From Sarcocystis neurona (taxonomy: Eukaryota > Apicomplexa > Conoidasida > Eucoccidiorida > Sarcocystidae): a stretch of DNA of 64,000 bases. Position 1 is the stretch's first letter. Every line of letters begins with the position of its first letter. A model generated the notes under the pieces. The model was not told where the DNA came from, did not search any database, and worked only from the letters and a program-made list of their open reading frames with translations. The stretch spans positions 980,051 through 1,044,050 of the forward strand of contig KL647315.1 of NCBI GenBank assembly GCA_000727475.1, written 5' to 3'. The position numbers and the translations under genes were made by a program. Below, one piece after another: positions 1 to 12,997 of the stretch.

Positions 1-2214
1 GAACAGATGGCAGACGAACCAGCAACTACCGACTACCGACGTCTTTACACAAGTAGATGTTGATAAATGTGAATACATCCAGAAGTCTATGTGTACGCAT
101 ACGTGGAAGTACGTACAGGTGTTTCGGTCTCTCTCTGTGTTTCTTCATCTGTATACGCATCTCTCTTTACATGCTTCTCTGTTCGACCGCATCTACACGT
201 GCTGTGTTACATGTACGCGTGCCCTGACGCATCCGTGTGTGCACGGATATCCAAATAAACATGAACCTCTGTCTACTCGCAACTAGTGGATATTGACAGT
301 GAAAGCCGATAAAGGACTGCAGCAGACTGTTTAATTGAAGCCTGTATTTAGGTCATTCGACCACGGTATCCTGTAAGTTCAGGCAATCACGCGCTGCATG
401 GTCAGGCACTTACACGCGTGTGGCATGCGTATACGGGAATGCATTTATTGCACCTGCAGTGCGCACATACATGGTCCGAACACCTACATGTGGATTTGTC
501 TCATGTATACACCTATAAAAGTAAGCGTACGCACACTTGTTTGACAGCACGAGTGTGTAGGCCGGCAGGCTTGGCTGTGCGTGGTACTCCTGGTGTTTGC
601 TTTGATCAGAAGACATCTCAGCGGCTAGCATTCAAAAGGTACCGCTTCACAGCAGAAATTTTTTTGGTGTGTTAGAACAAGTAAAAGAGAGGAACTTTTC
701 GAAGAAATGGAAGAAATTCGACATAGTCACCATTATGTCCCGTCCGGCGGACACGTCGCCGCGTGCTAGTTATACGTGTCAGCGCTGTCTATATCTGTGT
801 ATCAAACGCCAGTATGTGTGTATGGACAGCCACGCATTTCTCTTTGTAGGAGTCGCCTCACACCGTACATACGTCGACTTCTCCGCGTCTCTTTTGCCGT
901 GGCTCTTCCTCCATATGTCTTTCACTGTGTCCCTTCTTCTCTCTGAACACATGCGGTTGCAGTGAGAACACGTTTTTTAGACGCGTCAGTGGATTATAGT
1001 CATGCGTTCAAGTGGTGTTTACGGAGGACGTCTTTGCAAAACTGACAGGGGGTCTGTTGGATCCCTGGAGTAGGCCTGCACATGCCGCCTGGGAGTGTTT
1101 CTGCATGGGCGCCAGATTTCACCTCTGTGTTGAATTCCTGTGAGGTGCGTTGTTCCCTCGCTTGAAAGTTTGTCTGTCAATATGTGACTTTGAGTTGAGT
1201 TTTTCTGAATGGGAGCAGACAGCTCACTGTCTAGGCGGAGACTTCTACTTGACGAAGTGAAATTCAGCGTATTCTGCAACTGGGTATTTGCAGAACTCTC
1301 CAAACATACAAATACATGCACTTATGTGTATGTGCACTCGTATTCACCTCTCCGCTTCTTTGTTCCTCTGTTTCTCTACACATGTTGTTGTCCTTTGTTT
1401 GTATACACACGCAAGTATGCATAGAAGCGTACATATTTCCGTTCACGTAAGACGGTCTTCATCCGTGAGATTCACAAATGAATCTCGTCTCTTCTTGGAT
1501 TCTCATTCTCACATGTTGAAGCAGGCGGGCGTAGGAACAGGTGCACACGTACGTGCAAAGCTGTATGTACGCGGGTCTGACCGTGAAGCTCCACCGTGTA
1601 CGGTTCTTCCATGTACAGAACGCACCTGTACCAGAACGAATTTCTTGCTGCACGCGCAGATCTCCCCCCCCAGGCACACGTTAATTTATAAGTGTGTCTA
1701 CAAGTCCGTACATATATATATACATATGTGTATCTACATATATATATATATGTATATGCGCACACGCGTATAGAATTATGCAAATAGACGGCGTGTTGAG
1801 CGCTACTTATCTGTACCTCTACATGTACACGTGTCTACTTTTACGTGTCGATCTGTGCGCGTGTTCTCCCAAATACGATGCGCACCAACTGTGTGAATGT
1901 GTGTAGCGTGCAGCGTTTATCAGACACGCGTGTGGCAGGGCACTAGTTTCGCTCGCGCCGACGTTCTCTTTCCCTGTGTCTGTGTGTCGCATCCCATCTA
2001 CGCTTTTCGTCTCGACACTCCTGTGTGTCAAGCGGTCGCTGCTCCTCTCTCCGTCCGACTCCTCACATTTGCTATGTCTAGCTGTATGGCCTTCTACTTC
2101 CTCCTACACTCCTCGTTGACACCTGAGTCTTTTTCTGTAGACAGTCCATGACACTAATGCTTTATCACGGAAGAGAGCAGTCGTGTAAACAGCGGGTACA
2201 CGTGTACGGGGTTT
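1..2214. other. Upstream region without a supportable gene
   Basis: This stretch is rich in alternating TG/CA and TA steps. Open frames here are short, full of Cys, His, Tyr and Thr, and look like read-through of simple sequence. TA-rich microsatellites sit near 1708-1770. It may hold the promoter and 5' UTR of the giant gene, or an upstream intron. I see no definable promoter element. Confidence 0.5.
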
Positions 2215-2454
2215 ATGCCTCAGGCCATGTCGCAGAGAGACGGCGCTTCGAAGAGGGAAACGGCTTTCCAGCTGGTTTCAGCTGCGCCCGCAGGACACGG
2301 GAGAGAAAAGGCGAAGAAGAATGATGAAAAAGGAAGAGCAACAGAGGTTTATTCTCTCTCGCTGATAGCGACGTACTTTGCTCCCCCGGCCATAAGGCGA
2401 GATCCTACAGCGACTGCGACGACAAGTCTGGTGCAGCAGCAGCCAGCCCCCAAG
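2215..2454 (+). CDS. Possible first coding exon of the giant gene
   Basis: An ATG at 2215, with a second ATG four codons on, opens an 80-codon frame that ends exactly in phase 0 at a GTAATG donor. In-frame stops lie upstream at 2149 and 2155, so the ATG would be a true start. The product is Ala/Gln/Thr/Lys-rich with no hydrophobic signal peptide and no module pattern. The support is the phase agreement with the later exons plus a usable donor; the composition alone does not prove coding. Confidence 0.3.
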
Positions 2455-5035
2455 GTAATGAATTTCTAGCAGTAGAAGCAACATCGCCGTGCTCCATGGT
2501 CTCTGCATGAAGACAGCAATAAACGTAAAGCTGATATTACCTCTACACATACACACACACGCTAACAAGTTCCGACAAAACGAGTACACATATTTATATA
2601 CACATATATATACACATAAGTACAGATATATGTGACTGTCGGAGTAGAGCACGGCCTGCACATGCACGTGAATAGAGACAATACATATGTGTGTATACGG
2701 TTCAAGTAGATCCAGCGTAGACGAGTAGTCGAATGCTTAGTGTGGGCGAGCGAACAAACCAGAATTTTATGAGTGCTGCTGCTCTAGCTGCTCCAGCTGC
2801 TACCGAATGAGACATCATCGCGTAATTCTGTGCGGATTCTACGCGGATGTAAAGGCGCACAAGTCTTGTTCTCTATTTCATTTTACTCGCACACGAGACG
2901 GGCAAAAATATAAATGCAGAAGGATCGACCTGGGACATTGCACCTGACCACACCAATCGTTATCTTCTGCCTCTTCCGCGTACGACAGCAACAACAGCTA
3001 ACAGCGAATCCTCAGCTGCTTACTAATAATAGCTCCACGTTCATGTATCGAATATATACGCGTGTGTATCTTTGCTTTGTGGAGAGTTGATAACGAAGTG
3101 GGTTGATGTGACTGCTGCGAGAGGGTGTGGAGTAAACACGTCGACATACAAATGGATACATCCGTGTGCGAGATCTGGGTATGTGTAGTGAAGTGTGAGG
3201 CTCCAAATAGCAGCAGCACTAGTACCAGTAGCATAAATGTGGTGACAAAGTAACATTAGTAGTAGTAACAGTAGCAGTTATAATAGCATAGGAGTGGAGC
3301 AGTGGTATATAGCAGGAGTACTGTAGCTGTCGTAGTATTCGTAGGACCAGCAGTACTCCTAGATATTCTGTGGAGGGATGTAAAGATATACATAAGTAAA
3401 ATAACTGCACGACATCTGATGAAGCGTATAGAGATAGATCCACTATGGAGAGACATATATATATATATATACACGCGATCTCTGCTCTTAGGTACATGCT
3501 TCACGAGAGTAAATATACATCTGCAGACGTACACACGCAGTACATGTTCGGTAGTCATACGCTACAATAAAACACACTCCACCACACACATATGTGTTAC
3601 TCGCTCTGCATTCATATGCTTCACAAGAATAAACAAAAAATATATGTATATATATATATATGGGTTACATGCTCTGGAGAACGGGCAGAGGGACCTGTGC
3701 TCAACCAGTGCATATGTTTGTGTGCATCCGGACATCCGAAGCTCTGTTGGTGCGGCTCTTTTTAATGATGTGTCTGTTACCCTCGGCTAATAGAAGTCTT
3801 CAAAAAGGGATGTTTTTTCTCGAATAAGTAACAGATATGAGTTTGTGCCTTTATATATACATGTGGCTATACGTTTGTATAGATACACATATAGAGAGAG
3901 GTTCTGGGATGTAGGTGTGTCTCTCTCTGTATATATGTATATATGTTTCCCTGGACGCGCGTCTTTTACACGAGGAAAAAACGTCGGTTCGAATATTCAG
4001 ATACTTCGCAACGGACAGCATCTGCTGAGATGCTGCGCATCAGTCTGAGGCAGAGGCAGGTGCATACACACACGTATATGGATAAATATACGCGACACCT
4101 GCACTCACAAATATGTCTCCACGTTTACGGATACGTCTCTTTCCACAACCGTCGAGATGTACGTCCTATATACATAGAACCGTCCCCTTTTATACAGATA
4201 TATAAACATATATGCAAAGCGTACATGTACACAGATATTCAGACATACTTGTGTATATATATGTATATATGTGTATAAGCCATCATACACTCGCAGACAC
4301 ACACACACACACACACACACACACTGATACGTCCTCAGGAAAATATATACATAGGAGCGTATTCGTATGGCTGCTTACGCGTATAAACCTCTACGTGCCT
4401 TTCCGCGTTTATACGCCTATATTCAAATACGTGTGTCAGTACATGAGTGCTAATGCCTAATGCCTAATATATATATATATATATATGTGGGCCAATAGAA
4501 TATTTCGAGCTGAGTAGCCGTTGTTCTGCTCGGTAACCTTTCTGCGCGTCAACCGCCCTTCTTCGCTGGCAGCAACACCTGTGGGTGGCATCGGCTTTTT
4601 GTCCTCGGCACTCTTGTTGTGGCAGGAGAGAGAAAAATTCATTTCTCAGAATGATGTTAGGGCCCTCTGGTGCTAATCGCCTTCCCATGTTTCTTTGAGG
4701 AAACCTTTTTTGCGTTGGCTCCAGCTTTTCTTCCTCTGCTTCAGGGCGTGACTTAAAAGTAGAGAGACTCTTTTGCCGCTTTAACTGGTGTTCTTCTTCT
4801 TCTGTTTACATTTGGTGAACGCAGATCTACTCCGTTTTCATGCGGTTTGGTTCTGCTTTCTTCTTTCGGCTTTGGTGCACCGGTGTTCTTTTTCTGTCAG
4901 TCTTGCGTCTTCTCCTTTCCGGGTTTTCCTTTCCTTTCTCCTGTGTGGCCATTTTGAGTCACGTTTCTTCTTTTGCTTTTCTCCCGGCCAGCGTCTCCCG
5001 TCTGTGGTTCTCCCTTTTCTTTTTCGCGCGTGCAG
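2455..5035 (+). other. Intron or non-coding region before first module exon
   Basis: Contains TA/TG microsatellites (for example 3456-3475 and 3645-3661), a TAG/CAG-rich stretch near 3240-3345, an AC run at 4297-4322 and an AT run near 4468-4486. From about 4690 it becomes strongly pyrimidine-rich up to the acceptor at 5034-5035. No exon is convincing inside it. Confidence 0.5.
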
Positions 5036-5329
5036 TTCGACCCCACAAAACGGGAGGTGCTCTCTTTAGTCCAATTTCGAGTGTCTGTACACCAGGAAGG
5101 GCCGCTCCTCGTGGGGGAGATTACAATGTTGCAGCAGGGAGAAGTGCTCGGCGGGTTCCGCGTCGCGTTGAAAAACAACCAGCAGGCGCAGCTTTTGCAA
5201 AAACTGGCGCATCTCTCGGAAAACCCTGATATCTCTTTTCAAGCCGAATGGGAGGGCAGACCCGATCGCACAGGAACACTCTATATACGAGGAGTTCTAC
5301 CCCTCAACGCTTCTGCTTTCAAACCCTCC
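5036..5329 (+). CDS. Giant gene, module exon (98 codons)
   Basis: Acceptor GCAG at 5032-5035 follows a long pyrimidine tract; the donor is GTACGT at 5330. Phase 0 at both ends. The frame starts FDPTKREV and encodes alternating hydrophobic stretches (VQFRVSVHQ, LLVGEITML, FRVALKN) around a helix with LLQKLAHLSENPD, a motif echoed as LLARLSENDPS in the exon at 10532. That echo supports both exons belonging to one repeat family. Confidence 0.8.
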
Positions 5330-6735
5330 GTACGTGTCCCTGTCTTACATCTATATATACATACACGTACATCTGTGAATAGATGTAGATGGTAGTATAC
5401 ATATGTACACATGTATCTACCACTGGGAGGTATGAACGTGTATATCTGAAAGGTAGTGTATACGTGTATATATGTATACATGCATTTGTAGGTAGAGTTT
5501 GTCAAGCTGACTCTCTACAGCACACCTATACGTGTGCGTATTTGGCAGTAAGTGGCTTGTCTATGTAGCTCTTTCAAGCCGCCCTCTGCTTGCCAAGGAG
5601 ATTGAGGCGTCATGCGGGAGGGCACTGCCAGTCATCCCGATACTCTTCTTGTAGTCAGTCGTCGGGCTCTTTTTTGAGTTTCCCGCACGAAAAGGGATGC
5701 GCAGAGGAAGGTCTACACGTAGCTGGTTCCATATGGTAGCATGCATTTGCTGAGTGATATTGTCTCTGTATGTACGGGTAGAAACACAGAGATACACAGA
5801 TCTGAGTAAACGTCGAAACTGCCGCTTCTTCTCAGAACCCGGTCTGTTCTTCGAAAGGAAAACCTGCAAGACGGGGAACAACTCTTCGTCAGATAAACCG
5901 GACTTCTTTATCTGCATTATCCATGCGGATGATTACGTGTGGCCGTGTTCACCTACCTTTAGATGCAGTGAAAATGCACACAGACGATCTACCCATATGC
6001 CCAGACTGACTCTACACAAATTTCTAAATACACTTGTATATCACATATGTGTGGGACATATATATATATATATATATACGTACATATATATATATATATA
6101 TACATATTCCACAACCCAGTAACTGACTGAGATACTTGTGTTGCCGTCTTCGGTGACCTGTCTAAGACGCGCGGTTGTACACATCTATGTACGCACGCTG
6201 ATACCCATGTGCAGCTCCGGAAGAAAAGATTCTAGAGTGGCTGCTCCAATTTTCCCCTCCCCTTGTGTTGTTCTTCCGCTGTTGGTGCTGCGTCGCATTT
6301 TGACTCCCGCCTTTCCTGCCCCCCCACCTGCATCCCGCTGTGCTTCCCCTGCTGTTTCTCGCTGAGACTGCTGCTGCCTTCTTCTCCTGCAGCTCGCTAC
6401 AATGCAAAAAAAGAGGTACTCAACGCGTGACGCTGCTGCGAGAACGTTGTCGCTGCTCCTGCAGCTCTTCTTGTGCCACTCCAGCAGCTGCGCCGCCTGT
6501 TTTCACCCCCTGCTATCGCTGTTCTGGAGCACTTCTTTGCAGCCACTGCTGGTGTTGCATTTCTTTGCTGCCGCTGCTGCTGTCGCATTTCTTTGCTGCC
6601 ACTGCTGCCGCTGCATTTCTTTGCCGCCACTGCTGCCGCTGCATTTCTTCGCTGCCGCTGCTGCGTTTTTTGGCTGCTGCTGTTGGCGCTGGATTTGTCT
6701 GCTGCTGTTGCGTCGTTCCTGGGTGCGTGACGCAG
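5330..6735 (+). other. Intron with candidate exon and 28-bp minisatellite
   Basis: TA repeats lie at 6059-6108 and the 3' third is CTG/CTT-rich. A candidate phase-0 exon sits at 5836-5967, after TTCTTCTCAG and before GTGAAA, ending in VHLPLDA. The same acceptor also opens a second frame, so the candidate is weak (about 0.3). Confidence 0.5.
6557..6668. repeat. 28-bp minisatellite, four copies, in intron
   Basis: Units starting GCATTTCTTTGCTGCC begin at 6557, 6585, 6613 and 6641, an exact 28-bp period with a few substitutions. Because 28 is not a multiple of three, copy changes would shift any frame, which fits an intron rather than an exon. It lies about 70 bp before the next acceptor. Confidence 0.85.
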
Positions 6736-7047
6736 GTGCGCTTCACCTTTACATACCAGCATGTGCGTGGGGACGGAGTGCGGGAAGAAATTCCTCTGCA
6801 TGCAGAAGTTCCCATAGAAGAAATTATAAGGCCGGGTCAGGACATCGGCGGGCTGAAACTGCTGATCTCGCAGTACGCCGATGTGGCGGGGCTTCTCACT
6901 GGCCCCGGTGCCTTTACGATTGCTCGCCTGTACCTTACCAAGGAACCGAAGACTGCAGAAACAAAAGAATTAGCGATGATTCAGTGGATCCTGCAGCTCG
7001 TCCAAGGGGGAAAGTCCCTCGATATATCTGGCGAACTCATCAGGAAC
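6736..7047 (+). CDS. Giant gene, module exon (104 codons)
   Basis: Acceptor ACGCAG ends at 6735 and donor GTAAGT starts at 7048, a near-perfect consensus. Phase 0-0. The product starts VRFTFTYQ, then IPLHAEVPIEEII, a helix start of the family type, then GGLKLLIS. A second half repeats strand then helix (IARLYLTKE, MIQWILQLVQGG). Two half-modules are suggested. Confidence 0.85.
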
Positions 7048-8546
7048 GTAAGTTTGCGCTTGTCTTTCCCCTTCCCGATAGACGTCGGTCCTGCTGCTTC
7101 TGCTGCCGCTTCCGCTCTTGCTGTTGTCTCTGGCGTTGCCGCCCCTCATGCTGGGAATGTCGCTAATGCGTTTGTTGCCGCGAGGTCTGCTGCTCCTCTT
7201 TCTGCTGCCGTCACTGGCCGCTAACACTTCTGTGGCTGGTAGTTCTGCTGCCGCTGCTCCTGCAGCTGCTGCCAGTAGAACTACTGCTACCTCTATGGCA
7301 GCGGACGTGGAAAACCGGGCAACAGGCACAGGGCGATTTCTCTGCACACATCAGGAAGATTTACAAGCGCACTCGAGAAGGGCCTCAAAGGTTGTTCAAC
7401 AAGAAGTGTGTGTCTCTTGATCTGGGCATATCTGTGTGCGCACTAGTACGTATGTGTATACGTGCAGCCAAACATGTGGATAACTTTCTACAGCTACCTG
7501 TGTGTACATAAGACAACGCAGAGATATATAACATATATATATATATAGATATATATCTTGATGTAGACGTGTCTGAACATGCAACAATACATACGTATTT
7601 TTGTGCAACCACACATGTAGAGAACTGTTTTCATTTACTTATCTGTACATACGGCAACGCAGACATATATATATACACGTATATCTGTTTGGTTAGTGCT
7701 TACGAAGTGACGCAGCCAAAGTCGGGACAGGGCTGCCGCAGCGGCTGTAGGACAGTGAGGCGGATACGCAGCACCGGGTTGCTGGCGCTGCTGCCGTGCA
7801 TGCTGCTGATGCCGTAGCTAGTGCTGAAACGCTGCTGCTGCGTCAAGTGCTGCGGCGCATTGCCCTGGCGTCACTGCACCTGGGCATGTTCCTCGAGCAG
7901 TTCCTCTGTTTGCCTGTAGCCTTTCTTAGCTCTCTTCTCTTTGTCTGTGTCCAGCACTCCGCCGCTTCATCTTTCTTGATAACCCGGGTGATTCGTCCTG
8001 CACGGGGCATCTCGTTTTAAGAGTAGCTGCAAGAAAACTGGACTCTCGAGAGAAACACATGCCGTGATACTCTCTTGCGAGACGTCTACGCGCCTGTCCT
8101 CCATCCCGGGTAGCCCTAGAAAACAACGCCACCTCTTAACGCAACTGCTGAGAGACACACTTCTTCCCTTCCCCCCTCCCCATTCCCAGCAGTAGTACCG
8201 GTGACTTACCAGACCCTCGGTATGAATAATCTTGCAGTCCTCCTCTCATGTCCTTTTCGGAGAAACAACTCTGTAGGAGAAAATGACTTTCTCCGGCCAC
8301 GTGAAAATATCCTTCTTGCTTGTGGCCTCACGCAAATATGCACGTGTTGTTGCATGTACAGACATGTCTACATCAAGAGACACATATATATATATATATA
8401 TATATGGTGGTCGCAAGAAATGCAAAGGTGCGTCTCTACCCCTGTGCGTGGATATCTGTTTTCTCGTTATTATTGCCGCGTCTGGCTGCGTTGCTGGTGG
8501 GTTTTTCCCCGTCTACGTCTGACGTCGCTTGCTCTGGCCCGTCCAG
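7048..8546 (+). other. Intron
   Basis: The 5' part (7080-7290) is CTG-rich in the sense orientation. TA runs occur near 7530-7560 and 8383-8406. No exon seen. Confidence 0.6.
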
Positions 8547-8993
8547 GTGGAGATCCGCAACGTGCTGCCGGACACGCCGCAGCCGACGTGGAAGGACATT
8601 TTGAACATTCAGCTGGGGCTCGGGGAGGCAGCGAAGCGCGGGCAGCCAATCAGCCAATTCCAGAAGGAGCAGCCCGGGCTTCGTCTGACCCGCTACTTTC
8701 TTCCGGAAGACGGGCTGCGCAGCGCCGCGCAGCTCGCCGGCGATCAACCGGGACGTCTGCGGGAGATCTACGAACGCACGGGTCACGAAGGCGTGAGTCC
8801 GTCGGACGTTACGACGCGCTACCGCCTCCTCTTCGGCCCGCACTACGACCGCGCGTCCAACCCCCTGCTGTTCGTCGGGCCCCAGGGAGATCCCATCTAC
8901 TCGACTCCAGGCTTTCAGCAGTTCTTCATCGGTCCCGGTGCCACCGACGCTGCCCGAGTCCCCGACCACCTCGACGGCTTCCTGATGCCTGCG
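8547..8993 (+). CDS. Giant gene, long module exon (149 codons)
   Basis: Acceptor GTCCAG ends at 8546 and donor GTGAGT starts at 8994; phase 0-0. The product is rich in Pro, Gly, Gln and Arg, with segments such as PTWKDILNIQLGLGE and FLPEDGLRSAAQLAGDQPG. The C-terminal third (LFGPHYDR, GFQQFFIGPG) looks like loops between short helices. Strong G/C bias at third positions supports coding. Confidence 0.85.
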
Positions 8994-10531
8994 GTGAGTC
9001 GCTGCCGCCGCGGGGCGGAACGGAGAAAAGGCAGCCAAGAGTGAAGGTCGACCTCGTCAGAGAGACACGCCGCGAGCCAAGGACGAGACGAGACACACAC
9101 GCACAGAAGGGAGACGTGAACTTCCTTTCGAGAGACCGGCGGAGTGTCGTAGGCGCGTGGAGTTGTGTGTGCTGCGCAGAGACACGCAAAAGGAGATCAG
9201 CAGACACCAGGTGTATGTGTGTACGAATGGAGGAGGCCTTGCGCGGAACAGCGACGATGTCCAGCGCGCAGAGTTGATGCGCACACGTTCACATAATACA
9301 AGTATATGTGTGTGTATTGGTGCCCCACCCTACCTAGCCGGGGGGGACGGTACTCCTCGATATCGACGTGCAGGACTTCCCCTTCGCAAGCGTAGACATT
9401 CACGTGTCGATAATGTGTGTGTAGGTGGAGGTCAAATGCGTAGACGTCTGTCGGCACGCATATTTCTTGCTGAAGACGTCACTGAAGAAATGAACTTCTG
9501 AGTAGATGGGATGCGAGCGTGCAGAAGAATGAAGTAGAGAGACATCCAAGCACCTGCTGTACCGCTGTACGTCCACATGTCACGGCCGCAGTTGCTTAAC
9601 GCTGCTGCAGCTGCTGGTGCCGTGTGGTCCACCTGAGGAGAAAGAGAAGCCGACGACGAACTCGCGATTTTGGGGGTTGGCTTCTGCGGATCGTCAGCCA
9701 CCAACTTCTTTCTGGCGGATATATGCCTGCTAGTTGGTCGCTAGCGACTCCTCGTGACGCCCCGTCCTGCTGAGATTTTCCTTGCTGCTGCGACTGCGGT
9801 GGGATGGCGGCTGCTTGCTGCAGCTGCCGGCTGCTGTGGGCGTGACTGCTTGCAGTTGTTGCTGCCCCTGCCTCGTCTGCTGCTGCTTGCAGGTGCTGCT
9901 AAAGACGTTGTCGCCCTTTCCCTGCTCTGTGTGTGGGTGTGCTTGTGTATGTCACGTCGGCCGCTGCGTGTGCTAACGTTGCTGCTATGTGGGCACGCGG
10001 CTGCAGCTGCTGCTGTGATAGTGCGAGGACTGCAGTTTGCTGTCGCTACTACCGTCTAATACAGTTCCTCCTGCTGCTGCTATTGCGACCGGTTAGGCCT
10101 GTCCCTCCTGCTTCGGCTACCGTCACGCTTGTGCGAACTTCGTGTTTCTCACCTCCTTGTGCTCCGGCTGCTGCTTCTGCTGCTGTTCCCTGTGTGCTAC
10201 CCCTCCTGCCTCGCTGTTTCTTCTCCATCGTCGTCAACAGCCTTTTCCTGCTCTTCCTTTACTATCCATCGTCTAGTCCCTTCCTCTTGGCCCTCTTCGT
10301 TTTGTCTTCCTTTGATCGTTTCGTCCTGCTTTCCTGCCTCTTCCCTTTCGCGTCGCCTCTTCCGCTTCTCTTTTCGCTGTTTTCTCTTCCTCCCGTGGGA
10401 GAGGGACGTAGGAATCCTTGAGTGGCGGCTTCAGCTGATAGCCAGCAAACAAGTCACTTCGGCTGGACGTCGGCCTCGATCGCTGTGTTGTTACGTGAGG
10501 CCCTGAGCTGCTGTAATGGTGCGATGTGTAG
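8994..10531 (+). other. Intron, purine-rich start and CTG/CT-rich end
   Basis: The first 250 bp are purine-rich (GAGA, AGAGAGACAC). From about 9590 to 10240 the sense strand is CTG-rich, then CTTCC-rich to 10400. No exon found. The asymmetry is described in the findings. Confidence 0.6.
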
Positions 10532-10834
10532 GTCAAAGTGACCTTTCGCTTCCCCGACGGCCAGCACTTCTTCGAGTTCATCAACCCGGCAAGGCCGTGG
10601 GAAAGTTTTGAGGAAGGGTGGAAACCTCTTGCAGCAAAACACAAACTCAAGTATACTTTTCGTGAGCCAGGTCTTCGAACGGTGACGATAAATGGAGCGG
10701 AGTACGCCTTAGAGCCCGAATTTCTAGGCCACTATCCTACGCTGCTGCATCTCCTCGCTCGTCTCTCAGAAAACGACCCTTCTTTCACTCTCGACTCTGT
10801 CTCATTCAACTTCGGCGACAAACTTCCCAAGCAG
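10532..10834 (+). CDS. Giant gene, module exon (101 codons)
   Basis: Acceptor GTGTAG ends at 10531 and donor GTGCGC starts at 10835; phase 0-0. One of the clearest modules: strand VKVTFRFPDG with a DG turn, strand FFEFINP, then a second set RTVTINGAEYAL, helix PTLLHLLARLSENDPS, and strand VSFNFGDK. The DG turn and PTLLxLL helix are used in the module description. Confidence 0.9.
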
Positions 10835-11557
10835 GTGCGCCCGAAAGAACAAGCAGAGACGGTCTGTGTAGTTCTACATATATTTGTGAATACACATGTA
10901 TTTGTGTGGTATGTAAGTGCGGTGACAAATACACACACATATATGTGCATCCAGATACACACAAGTGCGTGTGGGTAACATCATCACACATATATAAGTA
11001 TACATTTATATATGTTATTACCATCTACACGGAAGTACAAACCCAGGTCCATATATATGATATATACAGGCGCGTAAAAGTATGTATATGAATATATATG
11101 TGCTACGCTGGCGTGTAGAAACTAAGATCCAGACGTAAATATATGTATATATATATATACATGTGGACACATGGATGTAATTGTATAGTTGAATAGGTAT
11201 GTATACATCATATTTATAAGTGCGTATGTGTATGTGGATATCTATGAATATGCGACTCCACAACGAATAGAGCCTATGTATGCGTGACCAGACATGTGTT
11301 GCTGGTAGGACTTGATGAACGCCTCGTTCCCTGCCCGTTGGCTTCTCCGCGAAAGGGGTCCCTTGCGTGTCTTTCGTCCGCACCAGTGGCCACTTCTCTT
11401 CTGCTGTCTTCTTCTTCTCCTCTATTTCCTCTCGCGAACCCTCCCACTCTTCTCCCTCGGCCGCCTCATGTACCCCTTTTTCCCTTCTTTTCATCCTTCT
11501 CCTGTTCTTCGCCTCTTCGGCACGCGCGCGCGGACTTTTGGGCGGCAATCCCTGCAG
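10835..11557 (+). other. Intron
   Basis: TG/TA microsatellites occupy 10880-11270; a pyrimidine-rich tract (11350-11550) precedes the acceptor. No exon seen. Confidence 0.6.
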
Positions 11558-11908
11558 CTGACGACTTTGTTTGTGATCGAGAACTACGAAGACGAGGGGA
11601 CGCCGTGGTGCAGCTTCGAATTCGTAGTCCCCTTATCTTCAAAGGGAGCCGTCGACCTTCCCCGAGTAATGAAGAAAGCTGCAGCAGCTGCTTCCTCTCC
11701 CAAAGGCTGCAACTTGCACGAGAGGGGGTTCCGCTTCGACGTCCTGCATCGCTGGGGCTACGTTGACCAGCGGCAGCCTCTGCTTATTTCGTGGAAGCAA
11801 ATTCTTGACATGCGCGGCGACGCCAAGGCAGAGGGACTCTCCTTCGGACAAACCCTCAAGCAAGCCCACCTAACGGGGAAGCAAATCGCCATTAGTTTTC
11901 ACGCGAAG
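11558..11908 (+). CDS. Giant gene, module exon (117 codons)
   Basis: Acceptor CTGCAG ends at 11557 and donor GTAATT starts at 11909; phase 0-0. The product opens LTTLFVIENYEDEGTPW, then SFEFVVPLSSKG, a poly-Ala helix, then FRFDVLHRWGYVD and PLLISWKQILDM, ending KQIAISFHAK. The ending with an alternating strand matches other module ends such as SLAIRLL and LRIETQ. Confidence 0.88.
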
Positions 11909-12997
11909 GTAATTTCTTAGCATACTGCACGGGCGTCTCCATCCCTTTCTATCGGTGTGCCGCTACTACGTACATTCGTGTATAGCCGTCAACATGCGTC
12001 TCTCTCTCTGCATATACATATGTATGGCAATTCTACGCTGACTATATATGTATATATATGTATACGTGAATGTGCGGTTCTAGGCAACATATGTGTGTGA
12101 GGATTTAGCGTGGAGTATAAGTGCGTCTGTGGAGGAAAACAAGCATGCGCATGCAGACAAAGCGCTGTATACACATGTGTAGCTTTTTTGATATAACCTG
12201 TATATGCGGCCGCACACCAGGACCAAGCACAGACGAAGACAGCAGGAGGCAGACAGGAGGACGAGAGTAACAAAATTATGTGCGCACATGTGGATACGGA
12301 GGGAGAGCACTACAGAGATATATTTGTATCTGTATACGTATACGTGTCAACAGAGAGAGTACGGAAAGCGAGGACTACAAATCGATATATGCGTAGGGGC
12401 ATACGGGTAAGAGCTAAGAATGCATCGCTTTTCTGGCGGATAGACACGAAGACTCCTGAACAAACACATACCTATACTTTGTTGCATGCGGTGGTATACA
12501 CCCACATATATGTGTATATGTTTCTCGAGATCCAGGTGTGTGAGGAGCGGACAAGGTACTGCAGTACATTTCCTTGACACAAGGTAAAAACTTATTTACG
12601 GAACTACACCACCAGAGACGAAACTTGACGACGCTTGTGCTGCGCTGCTACCCCTGCTGCTGCTGTGATTCTCGTGCTGCTCCTGTTGCGGCTAGTGGCG
12701 CGCAGTCACTTTTCTTCCACTGCGTCTGCTGCCACCAGCTCGACACCGTCGCTGCTGCTGCTGCCGCATCTTCTCTTCTGGTGCTGCTGTTGTTCTGTCG
12801 CCCCCTCTAGTCGTGCGCCAGTTGCTGCTCTTGTCGACGGTGCGGTTGTCGTTGCCCGGCGTCGGTTCCGTCGCTGCTCCCTGCGGTAGCCTCCTTTCTC
12901 TCCGTTGCTGCTGTCTCAGCGCCTTGTATCCTTTTCCCTGCTGTTTTCTTCTTCTTGGAGCTGCTGCGGCTGCCGCTTGCTGCGTGTGCTGCTGCAG
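11909..12997 (+). other. Intron with CTG-rich 3' end
   Basis: TA/TG microsatellites near 12000-12075; a sense-strand CTG/CTT tract from about 12625 to the acceptor. No exon seen. Confidence 0.6.

Noticed and set aside
3302..3520. + strand frame with hydrophobic strand-like residues
   Set aside because: Lies in TAG/CAG repeat sequence, out of phase 0, with no good donor.
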